Made by a program: the position numbers and the translations under genes. The notes under the pieces are model-generated. The model was not told the DNA's origin and searched no databases. It saw nothing but the letters and a program-made list of their open reading frames with translations. Positions 45,713 through 55,365 of a stretch of DNA of 64,000 bases are shown in pieces. This DNA is from Fulvivirga sp. M361 (GTDB lineage Bacteria; Bacteroidota; Bacteroidia; Cytophagales; Cyclobacteriaceae), in NCBI RefSeq assembly GCF_007097395.1, contig NZ_VKDC01000009.1, positions 124,001 through 188,000 of the forward strand, in the 5' to 3' direction. The first letter of the stretch is position 1, and each line of letters starts with the position of its first letter.

Positions 45713-46101
45713 CGGATGGCCTCTCACTAGTGGCTCAGGTTTATTGCAGCGTAACCTGTGCTTAGGCAATTATACAGAATGAGGAAGGGAGAAGTTTTTA
45801 ACTTCGTTTTTGGTGCATACGCCTGAAAAGAAAAGTACATTCTTCCACATAGCTAGTGATGGCATTATGCATTCTGATGCAGGTATAAGATTATAATCCG
45901 AGCTTAACGGTATTGGAAAAACAGAGTAGATTTCAGGAGTATGGTCTTTTATTGGTATATAATAGGAAAGAAGACTCCGGACAACCGGGTGCTGCATAGT
46001 CTTATTTACATGTTCAACGGTTTGCTGTTCAGGGATGTAATGAAAAACTAAAACCATTCGAGAAATTCACCGTACAAAATAATGATTTGTATAAAAGGAG
46101 T
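45713..46101. other. decayed intergenic stretch
   Basis: About 390 bases with no supported gene. A minus-strand frame of 95 codons (45770-46057) exists, but its composition is not clearly protein-like, and the plus strand shows only short fragments. Both look like decayed coding DNA. Confidence 0.3.
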
Positions 46102-46377
46102 ATGGATTTAGTCAGAGGAATTGTCTTGATCATTTATCTTATATCGACTGTCGGTATGCTACTACATAAGGTTGGACAGACCAGCAGAGACATAGATATT
46201 GTTGCTTTAAACGTCGAAGTTGAAGAGAAATCTGAAAACAGCTCAGAAGAAGATGAATGTCATGATATTGATTTTGAAAATCATCATTTAGACGATACCG
46301 CTCTTTGGTATAACCACTTGATACTTTATTCGTCCGCTTATACCTATTCAATCGAAGTGCCTCCCGAGCATCTCTGA
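46102..46377 (+). CDS. small membrane-anchored protein, unknown
   Basis: The ATG at 46102 has a purine-rich AAAAGGAG directly upstream, the clearest Shine-Dalgarno-like site in this region and rare in Bacteroidota. It is preferred over a TTG at 46087. The 91-residue product has one TM segment (GIVLIIYLISTVGMLL), then a strongly acidic region with Cys and His (SSEEDECHDIDFENHHLDD). The acidic His/Cys run could bind a metal, but no family is recognised. Confidence 0.45.
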   Translation: MDLVRGIVLIIYLISTVGMLLHKVGQTSRDIDIVALNVEVEEKSENSSEEDECHDIDFENHHLDDTALWYNHLILYSSAYTYSIEVPPEHL

Positions 46378-46783
46378 GATCCCTGGCTTTTGATTTGCTA
46401 GGCGTTTTTCATGCCATCTATAGGTTATTAGTACAATCACTACTTAGAATTCTAGTGTGGAATTAATCAGTGCTTTTACCAGATAAATGCTTCCATAATA
46501 CATGATACGCCAAATGAAATCAGAGCCATATTGTCTATTTACCACTATTAAACGGTCCATCATTGGATTGTGACCGTCAGATTATAGCTGGATTTCGGTA
46601 TTAACGAATTAACTAAAAACCATTTACTCAGTACGTGGTCTAAACGGCATTGACTTATCCGGATGCATAAAAATGCTGCAAGGAATTGAGTTGCTACGTA
46701 TTCGACCCAAACAGTCGTGTGATGGAGATTCTCAATAAGCGAAGTTACAACGTTTATCATGTACTCTAAATAACTTCAATAAG
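46378..46783. other. intergenic stretch, nothing recognised
   Basis: About 400 AT-rich bases with stops in all frames. No repeat, RNA or promoter of clear quality was found. It probably contains the promoter of the barrel protein gene at 46784. Confidence 0.3.
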
Positions 46784-47395
46784 ATGAATATGAGCCAGTT
46801 AAAGATTGTTGCAGCATTTTTGATAAGTCACTTATGCCTTGAACTCAAAGCTCAGAGTTTTCAAGAAAATTGTCCTGCTGACCTGCAAGTAAAAAAAGGA
46901 GAAAAACCAAAGTTCATGGTGGCACCAGGCTACGGTTATACGCGAATGGATGGAATAAGCGTCTCATTAGCAAATATTCGTGCGGGCATGATCTTACAAG
47001 ACAAGTTCACGTTCGGAGGTTTTTATAGTTTCTCTTTAAATGAAATTGTACCTCAAAGTGAGACTTTGCCTGACACCCACATGGATTTTCGCTCGTATGG
47101 AGGTTTTGTGGAGTATACACTTAGTCCTACAGACCGAATACATTTCACTTTCCCCTTGTTTATAGGCCGTGGTGAGGTGGAAATGGATAATGATGAAGGA
47201 GGTGCCGGCTTGGGCGAAGAAGGTTTTTTTCTTTTGGAACCAGGCGCACTGTTGGAGATCAACCTATACAAAAATGTGCGCTTCAATTTAGGTGCTACGT
47301 ATCGTTTTATAGGCGATATGAACTATCGTAATATGAGTCAGCGTGATATTTCAGGTCTTACAGGTCAGGTAGGTTTAAAATTCTTAATCTTTTAA
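46784..47395 (+). CDS. exported barrel-like protein, 203 aa
   Basis: A signal peptide (IVAAFLISHLCLELKAQ) precedes a strand-rich body: GYGYTRMDGISVSLANI, FTFGGFYSFSLNEIV and HFTFPLFIGRGEVEM. It ends with GLTGQVGLKFLIF, the aromatic terminus expected for an outer-membrane barrel. An acidic glycine-rich loop (DNDEGGAGLGEEG) lies in the middle. The lipoprotein gene follows within 10 bp, so the two are one unit. Confidence 0.65.
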   Translation: MNMSQLKIVAAFLISHLCLELKAQSFQENCPADLQVKKGEKPKFMVAPGYGYTRMDGISVSLANIRAGMILQDKFTFGGFYSFSLNEIVPQSETLPDTHMDFRSYGGFVEYTLSPTDRIHFTFPLFIGRGEVEMDNDEGGAGLGEEGFFLLEPGALLEINLYKNVRFNLGATYRFIGDMNYRNMSQRDISGLTGQVGLKFLIF

Positions 47396-47404
47396 TGGAG
47401 TGCT

Positions 47405-47845
47405 ATGAATAATGCTAAAGTAAAATTTATGATAATGTTATGCTGCTCACTTGTATTGGGTGGCTGCGATGATGATAGTGATCCACAGCCTCAGAATAGC
47501 CTTCAGGTAGAAGAATCTGAGCTCTTAGGTTTGTGGCGTGTACAGCTTTACCAGGACGAACAAGAGAATGAAACAAGTTCTTTTAGTGGCATAACGTTTG
47601 AATTCGCTACTAATAATGAATTTATAATTTTCAGGAACAATTCGGAATTGCTTACAGGCACATGGACCTTACGAGACCAGGGTCGGGAACTTGATATTAC
47701 AGTACCATCTCTTGCCGATGAGAATGAGTCCTTTGGTGAGGACTTGTACGAAGTTTCAGATGACTGGGACATAACCTTTTTTTCTGAGACAGCACTTCAT
47801 CTTGTAGATGAAGGTGAACGCTTTGAGTTGTTAAGGGTTCCTTAA
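47405..47845 (+). CDS. lipocalin-like lipoprotein, 146 aa
   Basis: An SPII signal peptide (MIMLCCSLVLGGC, acylated Cys21) is followed by an acidic linker. A small strand-rich domain (LLGLWRVQLYQDE, TFEFATNNEFIIF, GTWTLRDQGRELDITV) has the GxW pattern of Bacteroidota lipocalin-like lipoproteins (DUF4488/DUF5004 type). It is probably a surface or periplasmic lipoprotein. It is co-transcribed with the barrel protein and followed by a strong hairpin. Confidence 0.65.
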   Translation: MNNAKVKFMIMLCCSLVLGGCDDDSDPQPQNSLQVEESELLGLWRVQLYQDEQENETSSFSGITFEFATNNEFIIFRNNSELLTGTWTLRDQGRELDITVPSLADENESFGEDLYEVSDDWDITFFSETALHLVDEGERFELLRVP

Positions 47846-47861
47846 TGGGTCACACTTGCTT

Positions 47862-47892
47862 TAAAGCCTGCCGGGTAGCGAGGCAGGCTTTA
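47862..47892 (+). terminator. strong hairpin after the lipocalin-like gene
   Basis: TAAAGCCTGCC (47862-47872) and GGCAGGCTTTA (47882-47892) form a perfect 11-bp, GC-rich stem with a 9-base loop, 17 bases past the stop codon. The A/T flanks make it work in either direction. Confidence 0.7.
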
Positions 47893-48556
47893 GAGTACCA
47901 TGTCAGGTAGCGTTTCTGTGATCATGGCCTGCGCTTGTACCATTATTGTCAGCGTTTTTGTCATTTTTCTATGCATTGAAACGATTTTTTTAGCTGAAAA
48001 TGATTTTGGGAAACCCCTTTGAATCTTGTGTAACCTGAGCGAAGTAATCCCGCTCAATGTTTCGCTTGTGTTTCTTGAGCCGGTCCTCAAATTCCTTGAT
48101 CAATTCCTGATCGTGACGAGTGATTTGTTTAGCATATCATTGTAGCTGATCCCATGAGATTTCATAGTACTTTTCAACGATTCTGTCCTTATCTCCATTG
48201 GGTAAGAACATACCCCATTGAAGCACCCTGCCCCTGTATCTCTTGGGTTCCAAAAGTCTATAGCTTCATCAAAAGATGCACAGCCCAGTTCATACTATGC
48301 TAAGGAATGAGAGTGAGAGTCAGGATTGAGAAAAAATGGCTGATTTAAAGATAGAGCACACATCAGTTTCTGTTATCCAAAACTATGAGCTGTAACTTTC
48401 AGGAGTAATATTTGCCTGGTTTTAGCAGTAAACAGGGCCAGCGCTTGACCTACATTTGCAGCTGTGAGCTCGATCATTGATGATGACAGCTTTCCCCAAA
48501 ACGGACCCTTGCGTAAGGGAAAATACGCAAAATCAACAAACCAAACTTTTTGAATA
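47893..48556. other. gene-poor stretch with decayed minus-strand coding DNA
   Basis: About 660 bases. The left half contains a remnant described separately. Further right the minus strand still reads VGQALALFTAKTRQILLLK and a few more residues (about 48380-48485). Stops elsewhere make it a gene graveyard. A small hairpin, CCCTT/AAGGG, is at 48506-48519. Confidence 0.35.
47990..48265 (-). pseudogene. remnant of a charged helical protein, minus strand
   Basis: Reading on the minus strand from about 48265: GRVLQWGMFLPNGDKDRIVE, then KYYEISWDQLQ, an in-frame TGA, then YAKQITRHDQELIKEFEDR, KHKRNIERDYFAQVTQ and DSKGFPKIIFS to TAA (47990-47992). The run over some 90 codons is too protein-like to be chance. 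It lacks a start and has one stop inside. Family unknown. Confidence 0.45.
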
Positions 48557-50110
48557 ATGCATGCCCTCGTTAAAAAAGTAAACTACCTGTTACCATTGGC
48601 CCTGGCCTTTGTTTTTACCATCTCAACAGACGCCCAGGACAAACGGAGCAAATTAAAGTTGGATGATGTAGAATATCCTATGGACATGATCCATCTTCAT
48701 GAAAAAGGATTTTTAATACTATCCCATTTTTCTATTGGTGGTAGAAAGAAGGACCGTCAACTTTTGCTTTTTGATGCTAAAGGTAATCAGCAGTGGGAAA
48801 AGGGCATTGAAAAACACTATGGCTCGAAAGAAGGAAGGATCATGATGGTGACCTCTCCCTCAGGGAAAATAAGTTATACGATTGAGATCAAAGAACAAGC
48901 ATCACCTAATAAACTACTTTTTAACAATAAAACCCATCATTTAACCCAAATAACTCAGGAGGGGAAGGCCCGGAAGATGGCTATCGAAGGACGGAAGGAA
49001 TTCGGTAAGAGCCTGCAAGCCATTTTTTGTGACGACGCTTACCTGTATTACCTGGCCTCAGAAAACGGATGGGAAATACATAAAAAGAAAAAAGCCGGGG
49101 AGCGGTTAGTCCTCAACCGTTTTGACCACAACGCCTTAAAATGGGAACGTTTTTACTTTAAGCTTCCGCCGCTTAAAGCATTGGAAAATGCTACATTTTG
49201 GCATTTCCTGGGGCAAACCGAAAATGAAAAATACCTGATAGCCAAAAGATTTGATAACGAAACCGGCGAAACGTATGCTGATATGCTAACATTTGGTGAT
49301 AGGGCAGAGATCATTGACCGGCAGCCCATTGAACTTTCCTTCGATAATAAGTTCATCCGACCTGCCAGGGCGCTTTCTGTTCCCCGCCAAAAGTGGAAAA
49401 ACATGATGGATATGACGTTCCAAAAAACCATTCCATGGCCACGGACCGCACATACTAATGAGATGCCTTTCCAAGAAACCATTGTTGTGTCTTCTAACCG
49501 AACGCCTTCATCGCGTTCAAATCTTCCTACTACCATTAATACCCCTACGAGCCCTGTGTTACCTGGCGCTTTTGGCCATTGGTACCTGGATGCTGAACAT
49601 AACTACTTATATGCCTATGGTCTTTTGGGCCCTAAACCATTTAAAAAGATAGGCCCGGTAAATGATGGTTTTTACGTCTATAAATATGACCTCAAGGGTA
49701 ACCTTATATGGAAAACAATACATTCGGATGTGCCTGAACTGCTGGATGAAAAACAATTTAGAGTACATAGTACACCCTATTTACGTAAGATCACCCTCAA
49801 GGTACTGGCTGATGAAACGCTTAATTTTTCGGTCCATGTTCCCAATACGCTGTTCTCTTATGAAATAACCTCTGAGGGCCAGGTAGTGGATGTTGTTATC
49901 CAGAAAAAAGCAGAACAGTATACCAACAGTATGGTGCACAATTCTTCCCGTCAATTGAGGTCGGAAGCATTTGTGAAAAAAAATCCAATCGAAAAAAAGG
50001 ACAAGCATTCTGTTGTATACAGTAATTTCTACTCCTCTGTAGGTGAAATACTGATGAGAATTGATAACAGGTCCGGCGAGGTGGATATTATGTATTTTGA
50101 GTCCAGGTGA
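48557..50110 (+). CDS. exported protein of unknown function, 517 aa
   Basis: A signal peptide (YLLPLALAFVFTISTDAQ) is followed by a strand-rich body with repeated blade-like units (FLILSHFSIGGRKKDRQL, LLFDAKGNQQWEKGIE, YKYDLKGNLIWKTIHSD). The spacing and the LLFDxKGNxxW pattern suggest a beta-propeller-like or PQQ-like fold, though I cannot confirm it. A low-complexity Ser/Pro/Thr segment (NRTPSSRSNLPTTINTPTSP) interrupts the middle. It is single and flanked by a decayed region and rhlE. Confidence 0.6.
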   Translation: MHALVKKVNYLLPLALAFVFTISTDAQDKRSKLKLDDVEYPMDMIHLHEKGFLILSHFSIGGRKKDRQLLLFDAKGNQQWEKGIEKHYGSKEGRIMMVTSPSGKISYTIEIKEQASPNKLLFNNKTHHLTQITQEGKARKMAIEGRKEFGKSLQAIFCDDAYLYYLASENGWEIHKKKKAGERLVLNRFDHNALKWERFYFKLPPLKALENATFWHFLGQTENEKYLIAKRFDNETGETYADMLTFGDRAEIIDRQPIELSFDNKFIRPARALSVPRQKWKNMMDMTFQKTIPWPRTAHTNEMPFQETIVVSSNRTPSSRSNLPTTINTPTSPVLPGAFGHWYLDAEHNYLYAYGLLGPKPFKKIGPVNDGFYVYKYDLKGNLIWKTIHSDVPELLDEKQFRVHSTPYLRKITLKVLADETLNFSVHVPNTLFSYEITSEGQVVDVVIQKKAEQYTNSMVHNSSRQLRSEAFVKKNPIEKKDKHSVVYSNFYSSVGEILMRIDNRSGEVDIMYFESR

Positions 50111-50260
50111 TAATATATCTTCAGGGTTTTCCCATCATAACATGTCAAAAGTGTAATCCCATGTTATCTCATTGAATTTTTTTACTTGTAGTACCCAGCC
50201 TGAAAATCCCGGCATTTACAGATTTGACCCCTTTTATAGAACACATGAAACAATTAGCAT

Positions 50261-50268
50261 TAACTTTG
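50261..50268 (+). promoter_or_regulatory. candidate -7 box (TAACTTTG) for rhlE
   Basis: TAACTTTG fits TAnnTTTG exactly and lies 57 bases upstream of the rhlE ATG. A clear -33 TTG at proper spacing was not found. Confidence 0.45.
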
Positions 50269-50325
50269 CAGCTTAAAAACAGAAATGGCACTTCACAATA
50301 AATTGTCATTCACAAAACAATTTAT

Positions 50326-51561
50326 ATGTCATTCAATTCACTTGGACTTTCTAAACAATTACTACTAGCGGTCCAAAAAAAGGGATACACAGATCCCTCT
50401 CCCATACAGCAAAAAGCCATACCTCTTATTCTTGAAAGAAGGGACGTGCTCGCTTCTGCTCAAACGGGGACCGGAAAAACAGCGGGATTCACTTTACCAA
50501 TCTTACATATTTTATCCGAACGCCCCGCTCAAAAAAGACGGCCGGTCAGAGCGTTGGTGCTGACTCCTACCAGGGAACTGGCAGCACAGATTTTGGATAA
50601 TGTGCAATCTTACGCAGCGTTTTTGGACACCAGGTCGGCAGCCATATTCGGTGGTGTGAATCAAAACCCTCAGATAAGAGCGCTGAAAAATGGGGTTGAT
50701 TTTTTGATTGCAACACCGGGTAGATTGTTGGACCTGCACCACCAGCGTGCATTGTCATTGGCCAGTGTTGATATTTTGGTGTTAGATGAGGCGGATCGGA
50801 TGTTGGATATGGGATTTTTAAGAGACATTCGTAAAATCCTTGATCTATTACCTCAAAAAAGACAGAACCTGTTGTTTTCAGCTACCTTTTCGAAAGAGAT
50901 CAAAAAACTGGCCCATAGTTTTTTGCACCGGCCTGTTCTGGTGGAAGCTACGCCCGAAAATACTACAGTAGAAAAGATCATTCAGAAGGCCTATCGTGTA
51001 GATAAGAAACGTAAAACAGATTTGATCATTGATTTAATTGCAGGTGGGCGTTGGCAACAAGTGTTAGTGTTTACCAGGACCAAACACGGTGCCAACAGGC
51101 TTTGTGAAAAAATGATCAAATGTGATGTTTCAGCGGCAGCTATTCATGGAAATAAAAGCCAGGGAGCAAGGACCAAGGCGCTTGCCGGGTTTAAAAGAGG
51201 AGAGGTGAGAGTGCTTGTAGCTACAGATATAGCAGCGCGTGGATTAGATATTCCCCTGCTGCCTCATGTTATTAATTTCGAATTACCCAATATTCCGGAA
51301 GATTATGTACACCGGATCGGGAGAACGGGCAGAGCAGGAGCGAAAGGTGAGGCCATATCACTGGTAAGCCTGGATGAGGTGGCATTTTTGAGAGATATTG
51401 AAAAGCTCATCGGGATGAAGCTTCCAACAGAAGTTGTGGAAGGCTTTGAGCTTACAGATAAGCCGGAAGATGTAAAACCCCAGGAGAAAAGGTCAGGCTT
51501 TAGAAAGGATAAGCCAAAAGGAAAAGGTAACAAAAAGAGCTATTGGAGACGAAAGCGATGA
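50326..51561 (+). CDS. rhlE: DEAD-box RNA helicase, RhlE type
   Basis: A 411-residue protein with all core motifs: Q motif ([11 protein letters not shown] ... [10 protein letters not shown]), Walker [19 protein letters not shown] in [16 protein letters not shown] (FSATFS), RGLDIP and [10 protein letters not shown]. The [11 protein letters not shown] block and a basic glycine/lysine-rich C-terminus ([18 protein letters not shown]-like) fit RhlE. It remodels RNA and ribosome assembly intermediates and often helps at low temperature. A TAnnTTTG box sits upstream. Confidence 0.92.
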   Translation: MSFNSLGLSKQLLLAVQKKGYTDPSPIQQKAIPLILERRDVLASAQTGTGKTAGFTLPILHILSERPAQKRRPVRALVLTPTRELAAQILDNVQSYAAFLDTRSAAIFGGVNQNPQIRALKNGVDFLIATPGRLLDLHHQRALSLASVDILVLDEADRMLDMGFLRDIRKILDLLPQKRQNLLFSATFSKEIKKLAHSFLHRPVLVEATPENTTVEKIIQKAYRVDKKRKTDLIIDLIAGGRWQQVLVFTRTKHGANRLCEKMIKCDVSAAAIHGNKSQGARTKALAGFKRGEVRVLVATDIAARGLDIPLLPHVINFELPNIPEDYVHRIGRTGRAGAKGEAISLVSLDEVAFLRDIEKLIGMKLPTEVVEGFELTDKPEDVKPQEKRSGFRKDKPKGKGNKKSYWRRKR

Positions 51562-51645
51562 TTTCAGGGAGCGGCGTCTTATACCATTTGGGTTGAAACT
51601 AAGGCACTGCCGGATACATTTAGAAACCTGGAGTTTACTTGATAA

Positions 51646-53490
51646 TCAAAACGACGAGATCAAGTCATACACTTCATCAGGACTCAGGCCTAATTTCTTT
51701 CTTAACCGATAACGGGATTTATTGACACTACTTCCGGAAATGCCCAGCATAGCCCCTATTTCTTTATTGGATAGTTGGAGCTTACCAAGTGCAAATAACC
51801 TTTGCTCTGTTTCGGTAAGGTCAGGGTAGTTAACTTTTAAATAAGCAAAAAAGCCAGGATGTACCTGAACAAATTTCTTTTTAAACTCGGTCCATTCCTG
51901 CTCTGTTAGTAAGGTAGATTGCATCAGTTGCTCAATGTTGTCCTCATAATTGGGACATGCGGTGCTTACAGTCATTTTTAGATTTGTCAGCTCCTCATTC
52001 AGCGTCTCTATCCGTAAATTCTTTTCGATCATTTTGTCGGTATAGTTTCGAAGCTCGATCTGAAATCTGCTGATTTTTTCTTCTGCAATTTGCTTTTCCT
52101 TCTCCCTCATTTGCTTGTTTTTAACTACACGGTACCTCAGCCAGAATATGAAGAACCCACCTATAATAACAGAAGAAATCAGGCTGATGAGATAGGCATT
52201 CCTGCGTATTTCAGCGTTTTGTTTTTCTAAACTGAGTGCCAGTATGAGTTGCTCTTTCTTCTCCGTTTCGTACTTGGTTTCTATTTCTGCGATCTGCTTA
52301 CTTTTTTCACTGTTGAAGAGGCTGTCTTTGTACAAGGTGTACTTTTGGTGAAATTCCAATGCCTGCCAGTAATAACCTTTTGCATTGTAAAGCAAATACA
52401 ACTGTTCCAAAGAATTGATGATCAATTCCATATGATCCATTTTTTTTGCTAAAGTGAGAGCTTCCGTTAAGGTAATTTCGGCCTCTTTCGTTTTTTCTAT
52501 TGCAGCCAGCGAAGAACCCAAATTGATTTTAGAAAGTGCCATATTGTATTCATCCCGAAATTTTGTTTCCAGTTTAAGTGCTTCCTGTGAGTAGAAAATA
52601 CTGGAATCGTACTGCTGTAACTTAAAATAGGTAGTACCCAGATTATTGTAGATCAGTGGCAGGTCACGATCTAATTTCATTTCATATTGCAAGGCAAGGT
52701 CTTTCAAATGATACACCAGCGCTTTCCTGTGGTCCTCTTTTTCGCCGTATAGCAGGGCCAGGTCGCCATAAGCAATAGATATTCTATCCATCTGGTTTGA
52801 TTGGTTGGCAATACGTAGAGCCATCATAAAAATATCTTCTGCTTTCTCCAATTCTTTCCTTAGAAGATAATTATATCCTAGTTCATGGTAAGTATCCATC
52901 AGGCTGGGAGCATGATTGATCTTTTCTGCCAGCCTTTGTGCATTGGTATGCATCTCAAGTGCCTTGGATATTTCTCCCAACTCTGAATGAACCCACCCCA
53001 TGTTATTATAAGCCATGGCCTCCAAGACCTCTTCTCCCAATTTTTCATATATGGGGATTGCCTTTTTGTAATATTCCAACGGAGTTTCATAATCGCCTAT
53101 GTTAGATAGTGCGTTACCCATATAATGATATCCGCGTGCAATCCCGAATTCATCCTTTATCTTTTCGTTTAGACGAATAGATTCCTTGTAAAATTCCATG
53201 CCCTCAGTCATTGCCCCCAGATAACAGGTAAACTTGCCTTTTATCAGGTAAGCATTGGCCATCCCTTTTTCATAGGTGATAGCTGACGCTTCTCTCAGTG
53301 CTTGATCAGCATAATACAAACTGGAATCAGACCTTTGCTCAAAGAATAGCTGGGCTATTTGGTTCTTAGCGTCTATTCGTTCTTTTCCCGGGGTCAGGTC
53401 CGCAGATACATTTTTTAAACTGTCTATCTTGGGGTTAGGGGTTGCCATCGAAACGATAAGAAATAACCCACCAATGATGTGTAAATGCAT
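51646..53490 (-). CDS. TPR protein with C-terminal LuxR-type helix-turn-helix
   Basis: A signal-like leader (MHLHIIGGLFLIVSM) and a long tetratricopeptide array (about residues 60-400; units such as GYHYMGNALSNIGDYETPLE) come first. A TM helix (YLISLISSVIIGGFFIFWL, about 440) and a coiled coil follow. The C-terminal domain holds the recognition block LSNKEIGAMLGISGSSVNKS. This transmembrane TPR-HTH layout is a known one-component regulator type in Bacteroidota. Its target is unknown. The same TPR-TM layout, with a kinase in place of the HTH, is found in the histidine kinase at 60218-62116. Confidence 0.82.
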   Translation of the reverse strand: MHLHIIGGLFLIVSMATPNPKIDSLKNVSADLTPGKERIDAKNQIAQLFFEQRSDSSLYYADQALREASAITYEKGMANAYLIKGKFTCYLGAMTEGMEFYKESIRLNEKIKDEFGIARGYHYMGNALSNIGDYETPLEYYKKAIPIYEKLGEEVLEAMAYNNMGWVHSELGEISKALEMHTNAQRLAEKINHAPSLMDTYHELGYNYLLRKELEKAEDIFMMALRIANQSNQMDRISIAYGDLALLYGEKEDHRKALVYHLKDLALQYEMKLDRDLPLIYNNLGTTYFKLQQYDSSIFYSQEALKLETKFRDEYNMALSKINLGSSLAAIEKTKEAEITLTEALTLAKKMDHMELIINSLEQLYLLYNAKGYYWQALEFHQKYTLYKDSLFNSEKSKQIAEIETKYETEKKEQLILALSLEKQNAEIRRNAYLISLISSVIIGGFFIFWLRYRVVKNKQMREKEKQIAEEKISRFQIELRNYTDKMIEKNLRIETLNEELTNLKMTVSTACPNYEDNIEQLMQSTLLTEQEWTEFKKKFVQVHPGFFAYLKVNYPDLTETEQRLFALGKLQLSNKEIGAMLGISGSSVNKSRYRLRKKLGLSPDEVYDLISSF

Positions 53491-54104
53491 GGTTTTGTTG
53501 GCTGTTATGCTTTACAGAATTTAACAATAAACCCTTCAGGTAAATGTAGGTCGCCAAATCCTTCGCACTAAAATAAAATAGGATGTGCCAAATTGTAACC
53601 CTAACTATATCGGACCTGTTTATTTTAGTTCGAACGGTATTTCTTTTCTATTAGTTGTATCTGACTGATAGTGTTTTCTGATGCTTTTCCCGTATAATTT
53701 GACCATTATAACCATTAAAATATCGTTCTGGTACCGTGAATCTCTTCATCTCCTGAAAGTGACAAAGTATCATTCATATGCAGTTTCAATTATGGGTGTA
53801 ATGCTTCTTTCCCAAAACCTCTCCTGTAAGGCCACTATCTTCTAAGGGAAGACCTTTATGATTGCATTTCGCTGGTTTCTATTGAGTTATGATCGGGTAG
53901 CATTGAGCCGTCCTGGTGTATTATCAAAAAGCCCTCTGGAGATATAAGAAAATCAAAACTAAAACCTTTGTTTCTTCAATAAAACGCTCTAACTTTTACT
54001 AAGAATCCATGCATATATCAGCTTATTTAGATGCCCCTATGGAATAAGTTGTATAATGCATTTTTGTTAAAATTCTAACCCCAACCTCTAGCCTTTATTG
54101 AGTA
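53491..54104. other. gene-poor intergenic region
   Basis: About 610 bases with stops in all frames. A short minus-strand frame (about 53860-53970; FDFLISPEGFLIIHQDGS) looks like the remnant of a gene. Nothing else recognisable was seen. It lies between the divergent TPR-HTH gene and the small membrane protein gene. Confidence 0.3.
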
Positions 54105-54470
54105 ATGAAAAGTTTATTTGGACATTTAGAACCGGATGAGTTAGTTGCAATGCTTGCCGGAATATGTTTTTTCTGGGTGATTGTATGGTCTATTGACAAA
54201 GACGAATACGATGAGTCAAATAGAAAGTTCAGCAATAAATCCTGGTTCAAAGATTGGTTCTTAAAAAAGTATGACAACATTATCACACATATTTTGACGA
54301 GCTTGTTCTTTTTGTACATCGGCGTGGAAAATTTACAATCCTATCTGGGTGATTTTGCAGAGACACTGCCAGCGGCTGCAAATAAAGTAGGATCAGCGAG
54401 CTTAATAGGTTTTGCAGGTTCCTATATGTCTGATGTACTTAAGAAAGGCCTGAAACTGACCCGAAAATGA
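54105..54470 (+). CDS. small membrane protein, holin-like topology
   Basis: A 121-residue protein with two to three hydrophobic helices (LVAMLAGICFFWVIVWSI; IITHILTSLFFLYIGVENL; ASLIGFAGSYMSDVLKKG) and basic ends. Size and topology are holin-like, but no phage genes surround it. It lies convergent to the OmpA lipoprotein gene. Family is unknown. Confidence 0.5.
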   Translation: MKSLFGHLEPDELVAMLAGICFFWVIVWSIDKDEYDESNRKFSNKSWFKDWFLKKYDNIITHILTSLFFLYIGVENLQSYLGDFAETLPAAANKVGSASLIGFAGSYMSDVLKKGLKLTRK

Positions 54471-54571
54471 TTTCATGATGGTGGCTGTTAACCAATACCG
54501 GGTGCGGATGTAATGTATTTTTGTCACTAACACTTGATGCTTAAGCATCTTAATTATGAAGGAGTGAAATA

Positions 54572-54617
54572 GGTTATTGGTTGCTTATCTGTAGTCTGAT
54601 CTTAACAACCAATAACC
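54572..54617. terminator. bidirectional hairpin between convergent genes
   Basis: Perfect 12-bp inverted repeat GGTTATTGGTTG (54572-54583) / CAACCAATAACC (54606-54617), 22-base loop, between the converging holin-like and OmpA-family genes. Confidence 0.55.
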
Positions 54618-54633
54618 GGATAGTTTACTGGTA

Positions 54634-55305
54634 TTACAACTGACCTTTTTTTGCCATTCTTTTCATTTTTTCATTGGCATAGATAGCTACTTCTACTCTT
54701 CGGTTGGCCTGTTTTCCGGCTTCAGTAGAGTTATCTTCCAGAGGCTGGTCTTCACCGTACCCTATGGAGGTCATTCTTCCGGCTACCACGCCATTCTTGA
54801 TCAAAATACGTTTGACCGATTCAGCCCTTTTTTCAGATAAGGTTTGATTGTAATCTTCAGACCCCGAACTATCCGTATGCCCTTCAATGAGTATTTCCGT
54901 GTCTTCATATTTAGAAAGTACTGTAGAAAGGTCTGTCAGGTTACCGGAACTGGAAGAACGTACGGAAGAGGAGTTAACGTCAAACCGAAGGCCTTCATTG
55001 AAGGTGATCAAAATGCCTTCACCCACGCGCTGGACCGTGGCCCCGTCAAGATCACGCTGTAACTCTTGCGCTTGCTTATCCATTTTTCTTCCAATCAAAG
55101 CGCCGGCCGTACCACCTACGGCGGCCCCAACTAATACGCCAACAGCAGTATTACCCGCTTTGTGACCAATAAGTCCGCCGAGAGCACCACCGGCAACCGC
55201 TCCAATGGCTCCACCTTTAGCGGTGTTGCTTACCTGGCAAGAAGATGTTAACATAGCGCCAACTAATGTCAAGACAACAAATTTTGCCCAAAAAATCCGT
55301 TTCAT
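54634..55305 (-). CDS. OmpA-family lipoprotein with glycine zipper
   Basis: A 223-residue protein. An SPII signal (LVGAMLTSSCQ) is followed by a glycine-zipper block (GGAIGAVAGGALGGLIGHKA, GVLVGAAVGGTAGALIG) at about 30-75. The C-terminal OmpA domain (about 105-215) holds IEGHTDSSGSEDYNQTLSEK and NRRVEVAI, the peptidoglycan-binding motif with Asp and Arg for diaminopimelate. This is the YiaD/YfiB type of envelope anchor. It tethers the outer membrane to peptidoglycan. Confidence 0.85.
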   Translation of the reverse strand: MKRIFWAKFVVLTLVGAMLTSSCQVSNTAKGGAIGAVAGGALGGLIGHKAGNTAVGVLVGAAVGGTAGALIGRKMDKQAQELQRDLDGATVQRVGEGILITFNEGLRFDVNSSSVRSSSSGNLTDLSTVLSKYEDTEILIEGHTDSSGSEDYNQTLSEKRAESVKRILIKNGVVAGRMTSIGYGEDQPLEDNSTEAGKQANRRVEVAIYANEKMKRMAKKGQL

Positions 55306-55365
55306 ATATTCATATTTTGTGAGCGTAAATTTAGGATATAGAAAGTGGATTTGGTCACCTTTTAA

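Noticed and set aside
45770-46057. Minus-strand frame of 95 codons
   Set aside because: No recognisable domain, no start-site context and an amino-acid make-up unlike nearby genes; it lies in a stretch of decayed DNA.
54105-54470. Prophage signal from the holin-like protein
   Set aside because: No phage structural, lysis or integrase genes nearby; size and topology alone are not enough.
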